This document shows, one piece after another, positions 1 to 11,047 of a stretch of DNA of 64,000 bases (within the stretch, counting starts at the first letter, position 1; every line of letters begins with the position of its first letter). The notes beneath the pieces are model-generated. The model was given only the letters and a program-made list of their open reading frames with translations. It was not told the DNA's origin and made no database searches. Source of the stretch: Phaeosaccion multiseriatum (taxonomy: Eukaryota; Ochrophyta, other classes); the NCBI GenBank assembly GCA_965112735.1, contig OZ218954.1, positions 1,798,001-1,862,000 of the forward strand, in the 5' to 3' direction. A program made the translations under genes and the position numbers.

Positions 1-561
1 TGTGTCAGGGGGGGGTGGTGCAAGGGCTAAAGGGAAAGGACGGAGGGAGGCAGCAGCGAGTGGGAGAGACGCAGGGAGTGGGAGAGAGGGAGGGGGGTAG
101 GGGGGAGGGAGGGAGGGAGGGAGGGAGGGAGGGAGGATTCGAGAGGATGAAGGTCACGCAGGGAGTGGGGGAGGGAGGGAGGGAGGGAGGGGGGGTGGGA
201 GGAAGAGAGGGAGGGGGGCAGGGAAGGCGGAGCGCCTCTTACGTCATAACGGGCGTGCAAGAGTTGAGTTTTAGTTTGTTTCTCTCTCTCGAAACTGAAA
301 CTGAACCTGGACGAAACCACCATGAGCGTGAACGACGAGGAGCAAAGAGGTACGGAATCACATCCCAAATGCTTTGAGGTGGGAAGCAATAGACGAGAGG
401 AGAAAGAGAGAGTAAAGAGAGAGTGTGCGTGTGCGTGTGTGTGTGAGAGAGAGAGAGAGAAAGAGAGCCGAGGGGACGAGAGAAGGGGAGAAGAGGAGAG
501 AAAGCCTCCATTGGGTTAGGGGGGGCCAGAGCCCTGGTCCCCAGTAAGCACGAGGGCCCTA
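1..561. other. Upstream flank, purine-rich low complexity
   Basis: No convincing gene. The strand is strongly G/A-rich, with GGGA tetranucleotide runs around 95-215 and GA/GT runs around 410-480. A short ATG frame at 322 in a good Kozak-like context (ACCACCATGAGC) runs nine codons to a possible donor (AGAG|gtacgg). It could be a leader exon of the next gene, but I could not link it. Confidence 0.4.
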
Positions 562-1123
562 ATGAAGTCCTCCATACGGGAACCACTCCTCCTCCTCCTC
601 CTCCTCGTCGTCATCGCGGGCAACTTCGCCGTCGTCTGCAGTCAGAGGTCTTCATCCTTCAACACGTACGCAGCATCAGGGGCAGGAGGGGGAGGACTCG
701 CCATCGCCATTGGCAGCTCGCTTCCACATCCTCTGGATCACGACGAGGCGCGATACAGCAGCAGCAGCAGCAGCAGTAGTAGTAGCGGGAAGGCCTCTGT
801 GACGCGCCATCCCCTCTTCCTCCTCCGTGGTGGTGGTGGCGGTGACGGCGGAGCACCGAGAAGCGGAGAGGGCCAGTACCTACCGCCTCACAACGACCCT
901 AGACTCAAGGCCGTGGTCGCTTCTCTCTCCACGGCCAAGGCCAGGCCGGGCACGGAGAGCAAGCCTTGGTGGGAGGAGACGAGGAGGGGTCGCGGGTCCG
1001 GGCCTTCCTTTCCGGTGACACAGTCACCGCAGGCTCAGCCATCGCTGCTAACACAGCCCTCCACAGCTGACGTCGGCGAGCCCTGGTGGGAAGAAGGCGG
1101 CGGGAAGGCAGCAAAAGGGAGAC

Positions 1124-1163
<40 letters not shown>

Positions 1164-2335
1164 GTCTCTCGCTGCTCGGCAGCAAGCTACCGCAAACGCG
1201 TGGTGGTGCGGCGGCGTGAGCAGTCGCGGCAAAGGAGGGGGTGGTGGTTTAAGCTCCCTTGGCAGCACCCCGACTGCGGCACTCCTGTTGGCCCTGGCCG
1301 CCCCTGCTCTGGTCATAGTCCTCTCGAACTCGGACACAGACTTCGCTGCCGCAGGGCAGAGAGAGAAGGAGAAGGAGCGGAAGCAGAAGCAAAAGCAAAA
1401 GCAGAGAGCTGCTGCAGCAGCAGTGGCAGAAAGCCAGTCAGCGGCACTAGAAAAGGCGAAAGCAAAGGCGGCACAGAGCAGGGCGGCCGAAAGCCAGGCA
1501 GCGGCTCAAGCACGGACCAAGGCAAAGGCGACGCAGAGCAAGGCAGTAGCAGTGGCAGCAGTGCAAGCGGAGAAGGTCCGAGCGGCGGCTGCAAAGCAGT
1601 CCAAGGCCCCAAAGGCCAAGAAAGCCCCCCCTGCCCCCAAGAAGCAGCAGCAGACGCAACGCCCCCCCCCTGCCTCGGCCTTCTCCAAGCCTGTGCCGAC
1701 TCCCTCTGCCGTCAAGAAAATGAGTCCGAAAAGCAAGGCTCGACCTCTATCCCCCCAGGGGAAAGCGCTGAAGGTAAGGAAGGGACCGAACTGATACACT
1801 CCCCGTAATATTGTATCAACCCCCCTCTCCCTACATGATTTGGTGTATAGTCGGCACCCTCCCTCTCTGCCCCCCCACCCGTGCATCTGCTTATTGCGTT
1901 GCTCTCTTCGTCCCCTCCCGTACGGTATCTGCTCCCTCCCCCCGCCCCTCTGAGCAGCACCAATCCGACCTGCGCACAGGGGCCACTCTGCTGGCGGCCG
2001 TGGGCAGCTCCTGGTTCATCAATCACCTCCGTATGCGGAACACCTTCATATCCTCGTGGAGGGTGCCCTTTATCGAGCCCTGGCAAGCGCTAGTGGCGTC
2101 GACCTTCTGTCTGCAGTTGTGGGCGGTGTCGCGGCCGGGAAGGTGAGGCCATGAGGCTCTTCTCTTGTGTTCCATGTGCAGTGCAGTGCAGAGGGCTTGA
2201 TTGATTGGGTGGGAGAGAGACCGGTGGGGGAGGCTCCCTTTGGCTCTCCCACTCGCCTCTGGTTTTTGTACACGAAGCGAGTAGGATCTAACCGAAGCGA
2301 GGGGTGAATACCATTCGCATCGGCTCCTGGGAAAG

Positions 2336-2376
<41 letters not shown>

Positions 2377-2394
2377 CACACACACACACACACA

Positions 2395-2429
<35 letters not shown>

Positions 2430-2762
2430 CGAAGTCGGGGTACACACGAGCAGTAGTAGCGCTCCACGCCAAGGCTGCTGCCACGAACGCTCACGCATGC
2501 ACCGTGCACACCTGCGCCCGCACACACGCCGCTTACACGCGTCTTGCACCTTTGTATCCTATTTGCCATTGGGTCGCACAGATTGGACGGAACTGAAGCC
2601 CAGTCCCGCACGCTGTCCGGCGGGCCGCGCTTCTTCACGCCTGCGGGCTGGGCCTTCGCTATCTGGGGGCCTATCTTCCTCGGCGAGATTATCTACACCA
2701 TCTACCAGCTGCTACCCCAGGGGCCCTTTTGGCTCGCGGACCAGAGCCCATTCTTCGCCATC

Positions 2763-2808
<46 letters not shown>

Positions 2809-3954
2809 GATGGTTGCGTGTGTTTCTCGCGCCCTTTCCGTAGAGAGCGCACAATCTCTTCGACAACGAAGGGCGGTCGGTCGGTCGGTCGGTCGGTCGG
2901 TCGGTCGGTCGGTCGGTCGGTCGGTCGGTCGGTCGGTCGGTCGGTCGGTCGGTCGGTCGGTCGGTCGGTCGGTCGGTCGGGCCCGCAGTGCGTGCTGCAC
3001 GGGTGTGAGACAAACACACTTTTAACAAGCGTGCTTCCCCCGCGCTCTCTCTCTGTCAGCTGTATTTTGTGTGCTATCGTAACCCTCTCTCTCTCTCTCT
3101 CTCTCCCTCACTCACTCCCACCCCCCTCACTCCCTCCCTTCCCCTCCCTCTTCTCTACCCTCCCTCGCTGTCGTCAGCCATGCTGCTCCAGACGCTGTGG
3201 TGCTTCGCTTTCCGGCCTTGGGCGCAAGACTCGGGTCGGCTCTGGCTCTCTGCGGGCCTGCTGGGGGGGACTGCGGTTGCTCTGGGAGGGGCACACAACG
3301 TACTGCGTGTGGCCGCTCGAGACGGGGACATTTCACCTCTGCAATGGCTGCTGGTGCACCTACCCATCTCGCTACACTTTGGCTGGATCAGCGCCGCCTC
3401 TCTGGTCAACCTCAACGGCTACGTGGCCACTACCAAAAGGGCCTCCTCCTCCCCGGGGGCGGGACTGGCGGTGTCCATCCTCTCCTGCTACTTGGCTGCC
3501 GCCCTGGGCATTGCTGTATCCCTGCTCCAGGTAGAGTTGACAGTTGACAGAGACATGTCTGTCTGTTGTCGGTTGTGGTATTGTCTTGTCTTTTACTGTT
3601 CGTTGTTTGCTTTGCATGAGGCGCGACCGTTGACGAAATCCATGAATGTATTTCTTTTCACTGTCTGTCAAACAGAAGCAACTCACACCCCGAATGCCTT
3701 CCCATGCCCTCATCCTCCCCACAACACGTCCATGACTCGTGTTCAAGGGCGACCCGGTGTACGCCTTGGTACTGGCGTGGGCCCTACGCGCCGTGAGCGA
3801 CCCCAGGGGGTGGAAGAACCTTCGCGGAGTCGTGCCAGACACGTCGCTCAGGGCGCAAGCCGTTACGGCCAAGGGGACGTCAGCTGTACTCGCGCTGGTG
3901 GGAATCGGCATGACTGTCAGCCACCTGGCCACCTGGCTCAGTGGGCGTTATTGA
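562..3954 (+). CDS. TspO/MBR-superfamily-like multi-pass membrane protein with long N-terminal extension
   Basis: Five exons: 562-1773, 1958-2142, 2582-2763, 3178-3530, 3748-3954. They join in frame (phases 0, 2, 1, 0) to give 712 residues. The N-terminus looks like a signal peptide (hydrophobic run [19 protein letters not shown]). It is followed by about 380 residues rich in Ser, Gly, Ala, Lys and Gln, with one hydrophobic segment near residues 230-250. The conserved part starts in exon 3: [12 protein letters not shown] (about residues 484-495) resembles the first-helix motif of TspO/tryptophan-rich sensory proteins. Exons 4 and 5 supply further membrane helices, including [17 protein letters not shown]. 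Known TspO proteins are about 160-residue, five-helix proteins binding porphyrins or cholesterol, so this extension is unusual. Membrane topology is clear; the family assignment is moderate. The extension could be a targeting region for the ER or a complex plastid, which is inference. Confidence 0.62.
2875..2981. repeat. (GGTC)n microsatellite in intron 3 of the TspO-like gene
   Basis: An almost perfect GGTC/CGGT tetranucleotide array of about 105 bp. It follows a (GT)n run that begins at the exon 3 splice donor (about 2764-2804). An interrupted (CA)n run at 2337-2428 occupies the preceding intron. Confidence 0.95.
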
Positions 3955-4625
3955 GACACACGAAGCAAATGAAATCGATCGGTGTGGCGCTTCTGTTGTT
4001 CTTCTCGTCGATCAGAGAGCAGCGGCAGAAGCTGAAGAGAGGGTCGGGGGGGGAGGTACGAACAAAGAGAGAGGAGTTTTTTGTGTTTCGTGGTTGCTTG
4101 TCGCCGGAGAGGCACGCAATTGACCGCCGGGAGGTCCCATTACATGTATAGTTTATGTTATTAATGCGCAATGGCGTACATGCCGGCACGAAGCCTTCAA
4201 TTGGAATTCATCACCCACACCATTCACATAACCCCTCATACCCCCCCCTCTGCGCCCGATGTCATACAATTTGTCATAATACAGGTTGTTTTTACATGCA
4301 AAAGCAAGCACAAGCACCCACGTGTGCTGCCTTCGCTCTCCCTCCCGGCCCTCCTCAGAGTAGAATAGGCCCTTTAGGCCCCTTTAGGCGCCGCCGCCCC
4401 CAATCCCAGTCCCTATGCTCAAGTCTTTGTACATGGGTGCTCACTTTCCGGCCCATCATTTCAAGGGACTCGTAGCCGAAAAGAAGCCTCGAGTAAGTAC
4501 AATGTCTCACTGCCACGGCTTTCCACCAAAGAATGCTCTGCTGAAAGAATACCCCCCCCCCCCCCCCCGCCATTTTGTGTACAAGCAGTGAATACAACAC
4601 AATGTAGAACGCGTGGCCGACCTTT
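3955..4625. other. Convergent intergenic region, likely two 3' UTRs
   Basis: Lies between the stop codons of the converging genes at 3954 (+) and 4626 (-). It is more AT-rich than the coding flanks around 4140-4300 and carries a poly(C) run at about 4551-4568. I see no coding potential. Confidence 0.6.
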
Positions 4626-5717
4626 TCAAACGCCAGCTGCGTCCTCCTCCCCAGCACCAGCACGCCTGATGTTCTTCCACAGCTTCCACGCCTTTGTCTT
4701 GAGGTTCTGTACATCACCAGCAGGAGGGAGCTGACCCATCGGCATCGGAGGCGGAGACTGAAGGAGTGTCGCCTCGGCTTCCAGGGCCTTATCCAAGGCC
4801 AGCTGAAGCAAGCATTCAATGTCCTTCTTCACCTGTTTGACCAGCTTTTTCTCCAGGGCCCTGCGCAAGGCATTCACGATCATATCGGAGCCGCGGAACA
4901 CATTTACTTCATCGGCGGATGCCCCCACAGCGACGGAGACGGCCGTGGACGACAAGGCACCGGAGATGCTGCCCTCTTCGGATGATTTCCTTGCCGAGCC
5001 AGGCTTCGTGAGTCTGGGCTCCATTTTCACGACAAAAGAGGTTTCGATGTGCCCCCCGAGCAGATCAGCCTTGGAGACAGCAAAGCTGCTGTAGCACTTT
5101 AAGCCCTCAGACAGTGATTCAGCAAAGTTCACCTGTTCCACGTTCATTGTCGACGACCCTAAGCCCGGAATGCTTAGAGGCAGGACCACTTGCGAAAGGC
5201 GACGGTGCATGCGAGGTTCTTGCTGCTGGGGCTGCTGACGAGAGAAAAGGCCCCCACTCGCAACGCTCAACGCAGCCGCCAGATCCGGTCCCCTCCCACT
5301 ATCGCTGCCGCCGCCTCCCCGCAGCCCCATCCCCTCCTTGTGCTGCTGTCGTGCTTCGAAAAGAGTCTCCTCCCAGCCACCAATGTCGACGCTCAACTCC
5401 TGAGAGCGTTCCCGCCGCATCCCCTCGTTCGACTTTGCGCTACCCCGCTTCCCTTTACCCCCTTTCTTGGATCCCTCCTTCCTCTCGTGCAGAGCAAAGT
5501 AGGCGTGCAGGACATCCGAGCTTGACAAGGCTTCGAGGAGCTTCGCGGGAGGAACGTCATATATCTCTTCCTTTATCACGTCCTGCAGGCTCCCACGAAA
5601 CCCAAAGGTACCTGCGAACGAGGGAGTGCGTGGAGCACTCCCGTACACCTTCATCACCCCCATGCCTAATAGAACAACCGCCATCCCTAAAAACGCGAAC
5701 ATCTTATTCGCTGCCAT
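4626..5717 (-). CDS. Unrecognised protein with N-terminal signal/anchor segment
   Basis: Single uninterrupted frame of 363 residues, read on the minus strand from an ATG at 5717 in good context (gacATGGC). Residues about 7-26 form a hydrophobic segment (FAFLGMAVVLLGMGVMKVYG), so the product is probably exported into the ER or anchored in a membrane. A Lys/Gly-rich basic stretch lies near residues 80-100 and a Gln-rich patch near 165. The C-terminal third is predicted helical and charged (KKLVKQVKKDIECLLQLALDKA) and may be amphipathic. I do not recognise the family and assign no function. Consistent codon use and the long open frame in GC-rich DNA support it as real. Its lack of introns contrasts with all its neighbours. 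Confidence 0.6.
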   Translation of the reverse strand: MAANKMFAFLGMAVVLLGMGVMKVYGSAPRTPSFAGTFGFRGSLQDVIKEEIYDVPPAKLLEALSSSDVLHAYFALHERKEGSKKGGKGKRGSAKSNEGMRRERSQELSVDIGGWEETLFEARQQHKEGMGLRGGGGSDSGRGPDLAAALSVASGGLFSRQQPQQQEPRMHRRLSQVVLPLSIPGLGSSTMNVEQVNFAESLSEGLKCYSSFAVSKADLLGGHIETSFVVKMEPRLTKPGSARKSSEEGSISGALSSTAVSVAVGASADEVNVFRGSDMIVNALRRALEKKLVKQVKKDIECLLQLALDKALEAEATLLQSPPPMPMGQLPPAGDVQNLKTKAWKLWKNIRRAGAGEEDAAGV

Positions 5718-6612
5718 GTCTTCTTTTTGGTTAGCTGAAGTTGGCTGAGTCTACTCCCGTTTCTCTTTTTGGATACCCGTCACGCAGTGTGGGTAACAAC
5801 CGTTGGATCCCCGTTGTCAAAAAAAAATGTAACGCTCTTCAAGTTGAAACTGAAGTTTAGGCGGGTCGGGGAGGGAGGAGGAAACCATGTGTTCGTTTCT
5901 CACCCCGGTACGGGCCTGGTGTGAGTGCCGACCTCACCCACTGCATGTTCATGTCTCATATCATCACTCTGACGACAGACACAAAGAGCGCATGGCAGCA
6001 TCTTGAGTCAGAGTGTGCCGGCGCTCACTCAGGCACCCATGCTCCCACTCACCCCCTCCCTTACTCCCTTGCCCGCTCTTCGATGCTCAAACGTGCGCAC
6101 TCGCTCCCTCTCACAACCACGCACGCGCACAGCGCACACGCACACACTCACTCACGGACGTGCGCGGGGCGTGAGACATTCTGCGCGATGGTCTTGCGCG
6201 CCTGCTGCAGGATGAGAAGTACTCTTTCCACCCACGCCCCCACATCAACATCTCGAAAGTACCACACAGGTAGGTACCTTCAGGCCATCTCGAAAGCAAC
6301 ATACAGCTCCCCCTTCAGGCACCACTCAGCCCCCCCTTCAGGCCATCTCCTCATCTCCTCATTTCCACATTTCCACTTGTGGGTGCCCCAGTGGCCTTGG
6401 CTGAGAGGCGGTTGATGCGGGTGCGGGGTATAGAGAGGCACATTGACCGGCCTAGAGCGGCTCGAGGCCTCTAGGCCCGCCTCTGGTTGCCTGCCTCACA
6501 GGTTCTGGCTGCTTTGTCACTCTTGCTGTGCTCCTGTGGACAGCCCTGTGGACAGCCCATTGCCCTCCGCGGCCAGGCGGGAGTGGCCAAGAGAGCATTC
6601 CTCGGGCTCTCA
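5718..6612. other. Intergenic, between two minus-strand genes
   Basis: Holds the 5' flank of the gene starting at 5717 and the 3' flank of the gene ending at 6613. I see interrupted CA/CGCA runs near 6118-6160 and two close copies of a CCCCCTTCAGGCCATCTC-like phrase near 6279-6350. No gene found. Confidence 0.5.
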
Positions 6613-7032
6613 TCAGTCTTTAGCGGCCGCTGCCTCTGCCGCTGCTGCTGCCACTCCCGCCACTACTTGTCCCTCTTCTCGTACATCTTCTGCGCGCCCA
6701 AGTGACCCTAGGGATCCCGGGCCAAACACCTTGGCCTGGTCGTTCTCCGTGAGCAACGCCACAATGGGGTACGCTCTCCTCATGGCTTGAAAGGCCGCCA
6801 GTAGCCTCTCGACGGCCTCGAAAGGAAGCCCCTGTAGACCCTTGTCAAGGTCGTCCGCCTCGAAGCGTGGCCCCTGCTGTGCGGCCCCTTCAGCCCCCAC
6901 CCCCAACGCCAGCGCCCGGCTCGCTTCGTGCCCGAGTAGGCCGGCCAGAGGCGCCCCAGGGCCAAAGGACTGCACATCCCGGGCCACGTCGAACACCACC
7001 CCCTGTACGCTCACCATCCGAGGGCGGCTGCG

Positions 7033-7063
<31 letters not shown>

Positions 7064-7924
7064 TCTTCACCCCCCCGGGCTGTGGGGCTACACGAAGCAC
7101 TTGAGACGTCATCCCCGCCATGCCTCCGCAGCACGTCGAGAGACATGGCGGGGGCCGTCGCTAGAGCCGCCTCCACGCGCTGCTCTGGTGTCATCATGCC
7201 TGCTTCTCCCCTGCTGCTCCCTCCGTATCCGAGGGGGCACACTGCACCAGCCGCCTCCACGCGATGCTCTGGTGTCATCATGCCTGCTTCTCCCCTGCTG
7301 CTCCCTCCGTATCCGAGGGGGCACACTGCGCCACTGCGAGAGGAAGTCGCTCCGTGGCCCATTGGACATTCTGCCTTTGCGGCTTCCCCTGCCCCTGTCC
7401 CTGATTTCCCACCGAGACGCATACACCCAGTCGCCGCGTCGGTATCTTGCGCCACCAAGCGGCCCACGACAGGGTACTTGGCCTGGAACCTACCAACCCA
7501 GCTCTTCTCCACCTCCGCCACATGTTTGGGCTCCGGGGCCTGCTCCAGAGCGGTTGGACTCATGTCCATTGTGGCGAGAGATCGAGTCGCATCTCTGTTT
7601 ACAAGCGCGTGGTATCTGCAAGAAAAGTGCAAATGAGTGGGCGGTATGTCAGGGAGAAGAGCCGCACCCATGGTCAGTGTTTGGTCACCTCCCTGACACT
7701 AGCCAATGGCAGCGAGTCTTGCCCCACCTTCCCTCAGAAGATTATCCGCAGATCGGCTCCCTCACCGACTCATCCTCCTCTCCCTCTCTCTCATGGAACT
7801 AGCGCACTTACGGTCCTCCAGGTGCGTACATGTCACCTCCGCTGACGTCATACACCAAACCGGCTAGAGCCACGTAGACTCCTGTTTGGGGGTAAGTCTC
7901 TGCGCCGCTCTGGTCGGCGGCCAT
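6613..7924 (-). CDS. Tandem cytochrome b5-like/MAPR heme-binding domain protein with CP motifs
   Basis: Two exons, 7924-7812 and 7615-6613, spliced in phase 2, give 371 residues. The first domain (about residues 10-95) matches the membrane-associated progesterone receptor fold: GLVYDVSGGDMYAPGGPYHA followed by LVNRDATRSLA and, later, a YPVVG element. Tyr33 and Tyr39 sit where PGRMC1 has its heme-proximal tyrosines (known for the family). A second, degenerate copy (about 238-328; VVFDVARDVQSFGPGAPLAG ... ASRALAL ... YPIVALL) has Phe and Leu at those two positions. Between them lie three Cys-Pro motifs (CPMGHG, CPLGYG twice; Cys121, 136, 164) resembling heme regulatory motifs, a perfect Ser run, and a 28-residue duplication. 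No membrane helix is obvious with this start. An upstream in-frame ATG at 8014 would add a hydrophobic segment, so the start is uncertain. Confidence 0.72.
7166..7333 (-). repeat. 84-bp tandem duplication inside the MAPR-like coding region
   Basis: Two adjacent 84-bp copies (7166-7249 and 7250-7333) differ at only about two positions. They encode 28 residues each, beginning GAVCPLGYGGSSRGEAG, so the duplication is frame-preserving and copies one Cys-Pro motif. Confidence 0.9.
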
Positions 7925-8933
7925 GTCGGGTCCCTCCCGCGCACAGGGAGAGAGGACTCCATCCACACAGATGAAGAGGAGCCCTGCCGACCCCAAGGCT
8001 CCCTCTTGCCCCATCTGTTTACTGGGCGCCAGATAGAAGGGGCTACGGGACAGGGAAGGGAAGGGGGAAAGGACGGGCGGGCGGGCGGGAGGCACGGAGT
8101 ACAACACGGGAGTCACAAATGGTTCACCTTCGATGAAGGATTTTGCGAGCGAGGAGGAAAAACAAGAGTGAAAGTTAGTAAAGTAGAAAAAAGTAAAATA
8201 ATAATTACAAGAGTTAAAAGCTAACATTGAAATCGGCCCCAAGCGGGTTGGTCGGGGGCTAATTGAGCTGAAAACTGACTCGTCCTCTCTCTCCTCTCCA
8301 CCCCTATCTGGCGCCACTCTTCCCTCTCCCATGGCCTCCGTCCGCAACGAACGAACATGGTTTGTATCTGGCTTTCGAGGACAGCCCGCCTGCTTACTCC
8401 CACCTATGGTCTCCCTATTCCCTATAACTGTCGGAGTAAGCGCAAGGGGAATCAGCTGACCGGCTACCGCAGAATAAAAAGGTCGGAAGCACGTCATCAG
8501 GTGTGGACCAGGAGACTTGCACACCCTCAGTGGCCAGGGCTTGCTCTGAACAGCGTTCCCACCCTCTACCCACTTGCTGGAAAGTCTCTGCAGCCGCTCC
8601 GACGGTCTGAGCCGCACCGCCAATCAACGTGGTAGGTCGGCAGACTCCTTCGCAATTGCAGACAACAAGGCGTGTTGGCTCTCCACCTCCGCTGAACGGC
8701 CCAAAGAGGGCTTTGAGGCCTTCCTTCTCAAGGGAAAGGCTGCTGGAGAATGCAAAGTCGGACATGTGTAGCTCGAGATGACCGAGGGTGGGGTGGGGTG
8801 CCACACGCCCCTACACATGTCCACTGTGCCGACCCACGCTCTTTTCGCCACGTGCTCGGCAGAAGAAGTGCATTCAGCTGAGTCGGTGGACATCTACACG
8901 GAAGAGTAGACAGAAACGGCACCAACATGTGTC
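7925..8933. other. Intergenic region between two minus-strand genes
   Basis: About 1 kb with no exon I can support. It should contain the promoter and 5' UTR of the MAPR-like gene and the 3' UTR of the CCDC174-like gene. An AT-rich stretch (8155-8225) stands out in an otherwise GC-rich area. Short minus-strand frames at 8415-8804 and 8624-8893 show no family similarity. Confidence 0.5.
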
Positions 8934-10757
8934 TCAGCCTTCCTTGGGCCCTCCTTCCTTCGAAGGCTGCTGCTGAGCGCGCTGCGCCTTCTCTAGTCTC
9001 TCCCTGCGAGCCACGAGGACACAACAACATCAAGGAGGTGAGAGTAAAGTGGGGGGGTGGGGGAAATGAGCTCGCCAGCTGGGGAGCGAAGGGTAGAGAG
9101 ACCGAGTCAATCAGGTGCCATGCCTCAGGAGGAAATCGAGGCCTGCCATTCAAGCAGTCGAGTAGCAGCGGCCCACACACCTCTGCTTGTCTTTGATGAG
9201 CTGGCGGCGCTCTTCCGCCTTGCGCTGGCGCTCCTCCTTCGCACTCCTGCTGGACTTGGCCTCCGCCTGTGCGTAAAGTCAGCAAAGTCAAACAGGGCAA
9301 CATAGCACACGTAACGAACCCGTCGTGCCCCTCACGCAGACTCCTGCGAGCTCTCTCCTCCCCTCTCCTCCCCGCCCCTCTCCTCTCCTCTCACCTGCAC
9401 GTCTTTGATGTACTCCTTCTCCTGTCCCGTAAGCGTCAGCTCCCACTTGCTCGTCACCCTCGCCCCGTCCGCCGCGCCGCCCTCTTCCCTCCTGCTGCTT
9501 GCCGCCCCCTTCTTCTTGTCCAGCCCCACCATCTCGTCCAGCAGCTGTGCTGCGGTCTTTTTGGCAGCAGCCTCCTGCGTCCCGTCCACATCATCGTCTC
9601 CCCCCGTCCGGCTGTCATACGAGCGGCGAACGTGGTCGTCCTCTGTCCGGCCTCTCCCACTCCCCCATAGGAACTGCTGCTGCTGCTGCGTACGCTCATC
9701 AACGTCGTCTTGCGAGGAGGCCGCGGACTGGGCCAGGCCCCACGCCTTGTCTCGATCGTGGCGCCGCCGGTCCTCTTCTCTCTTCTCCGCCTCCCGCCTC
9801 CTCTGCTCTCTCAAGGACCGCCTGTACTCGTTGTATTCGGTCCCTCCCCGCCTCACCACTCGGCTCCGACCAAACTCATCGACGATCTCTACTTCCTCGT
9901 CGTCGCCCCCTCCTCCTGCAGGGCAAAGAGTGAATGAGTGAGTGAGCCGCGGTGGATGTCGTTAAGTGGGGTTATTGATCAGCGGTAAGTCGTGCGTCGC
10001 ATAAGTCAGCTAGAGCCTAGGGAGTTTACCAGCCTAACCTCACCAGGGCAAGGTGGAGACTGCCAATTACACACGATTGGGTTCGCTTACCTTCGTCCCA
10101 GCTCTCCTCGTCGTCCTCTCTACCAGCCACCCTATCCAAGTCCTCGTCTCTCTTCTCCGAGAAGTTTACAAGGAAGGCGCTGCTCTCTCTAGAGCTCAGC
10201 TCTCCTTTGGCTGGGGCACGGGGAAGAGGTCAGAGAGCGAGAGGAGGGGGGGTGGAGGGCACAGCGTAGGTCAGAAGGTCGGAAGCTTGAAGGAGGAAGA
10301 AAGGGAAGCAAAGAGGGAATCCCCACATCGCCCACACCATCTCCACACCTGTCCGCTTTCACTCACCTATCTTCTCGTAAAGCCTGGCCTTCGCCTCCAG
10401 CATAGCTCCCGCTTTCCTCTTCTTCCCCTTTCTTCTTTCCTTGTCTCGCTCATTCCTCTCCTCCATCCCCCTGTTGGTCCTCGCAAACACGTCCTTCTTG
10501 TCCTTGGCGCTCTGCACTGCCCTCCGGGAGGCATACCCCGCCCCCCGCAGCGCTCGCAAGTCCGCCTCCCTCGTTCCTCCGCCACCCTCCCCGTCTCCTC
10601 CTCCCCCTCTCCTCCTCTTGTCCTGCTCCTGCCGCTGCTTCTCCTCTTTCTCGAAGACGAGCGCCTTCAGATCAACTATGCTGGCACCATCGACGTTCTT
10701 GATGGCCTTGGCCTTGCTGGGCAACAGCGCACTCTCTGTCAAAAAGCCGAGCGACAT
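8934..10757 (-). CDS. CCDC174: CCDC174 homologue (coiled-coil nuclear protein)
   Basis: Five exons on the minus strand: 10757-10367, 10210-10091, 9915-9395, 9266-9181, 9003-8934. They join in frame (phases 1, 1, 0, 2) to 395 residues. The order of motifs follows animal CCDC174: an N-terminal SIVDLKALVFEKEE, a charged coiled coil, EAKARLYEKIAKGEL followed by a short FLVNFSEKR segment, an acidic stretch, and EIVDEFGRSRVVRRGG. It then has a long Arg/Glu/Asp-rich helix and a C-terminal RKAEERRQLIKDKQRERLEK coil. Known CCDC174 proteins are nuclear and associate with the exon junction complex and spliceosome; the human protein is about 467 residues. The role here is inferred by homology. All four introns are GT-AG and 128-177 bp. 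The gene starts 290 bp from the divergent ANTH-like gene. Confidence 0.8.
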
Positions 10758-11047
10758 TGTCCTTCACTGCTGGGGGGCGGGCAGATGCCTCTGCTTCGTC
10801 TCTGGCCCGTCTCTGGCCCGTCTCTGTTTGTCTCTAGCCCGCCCTCGGAGGAATGTATTGATCGGAGTGCTTGCCTTTTAATTGCTTAGGGCTGGGCTGT
10901 TCAACACTTGGCGATCATTCAACAACATCCACGCTTTGATTTAACACATCTGCGCTGCTTGCATCGGAGTACTTGCGAGGTGCCAAGCTTCCCGTGAAAG
11001 GGAGAGCGTCAGAGGGACGCAGTGCAAGAGAGGGTAAAAAAGAGGGG
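10758..11047. promoter_or_regulatory. Divergent intergenic region (CCDC174 / ANTH-like)
   Basis: 290 bp separate two start codons pointing away from each other, so this is probably a bidirectional promoter. I see two tandem copies of a TCTGGCCCG phrase (about 10800-10820) but no recognisable core-promoter element. Confidence 0.4.

Noticed and set aside
322-519. Possible upstream coding exon starting MSVNDEEQR
   Set aside because: Good start context, but it runs into GA/GT repeats and no phase-compatible acceptor could be tied to the gene at 562; kept only as a possible leader exon.
5114-5734. Plus-strand frames opposite the orphan at 4626-5717
   Set aside because: Pro/Ser/Arg-rich antisense shadows of the minus-strand coding sequence in GC-rich DNA.
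6842-7802. Plus-strand frames of 264 and 311 residues opposite the MAPR-like gene
   Set aside because: Antisense shadows; the minus strand gives coherent MAPR domains and a phase-matched intron.
8415-8893. Minus-strand frames between the MAPR-like and CCDC174-like genes
   Set aside because: No family similarity or signal; both neighbouring genes are complete without them.
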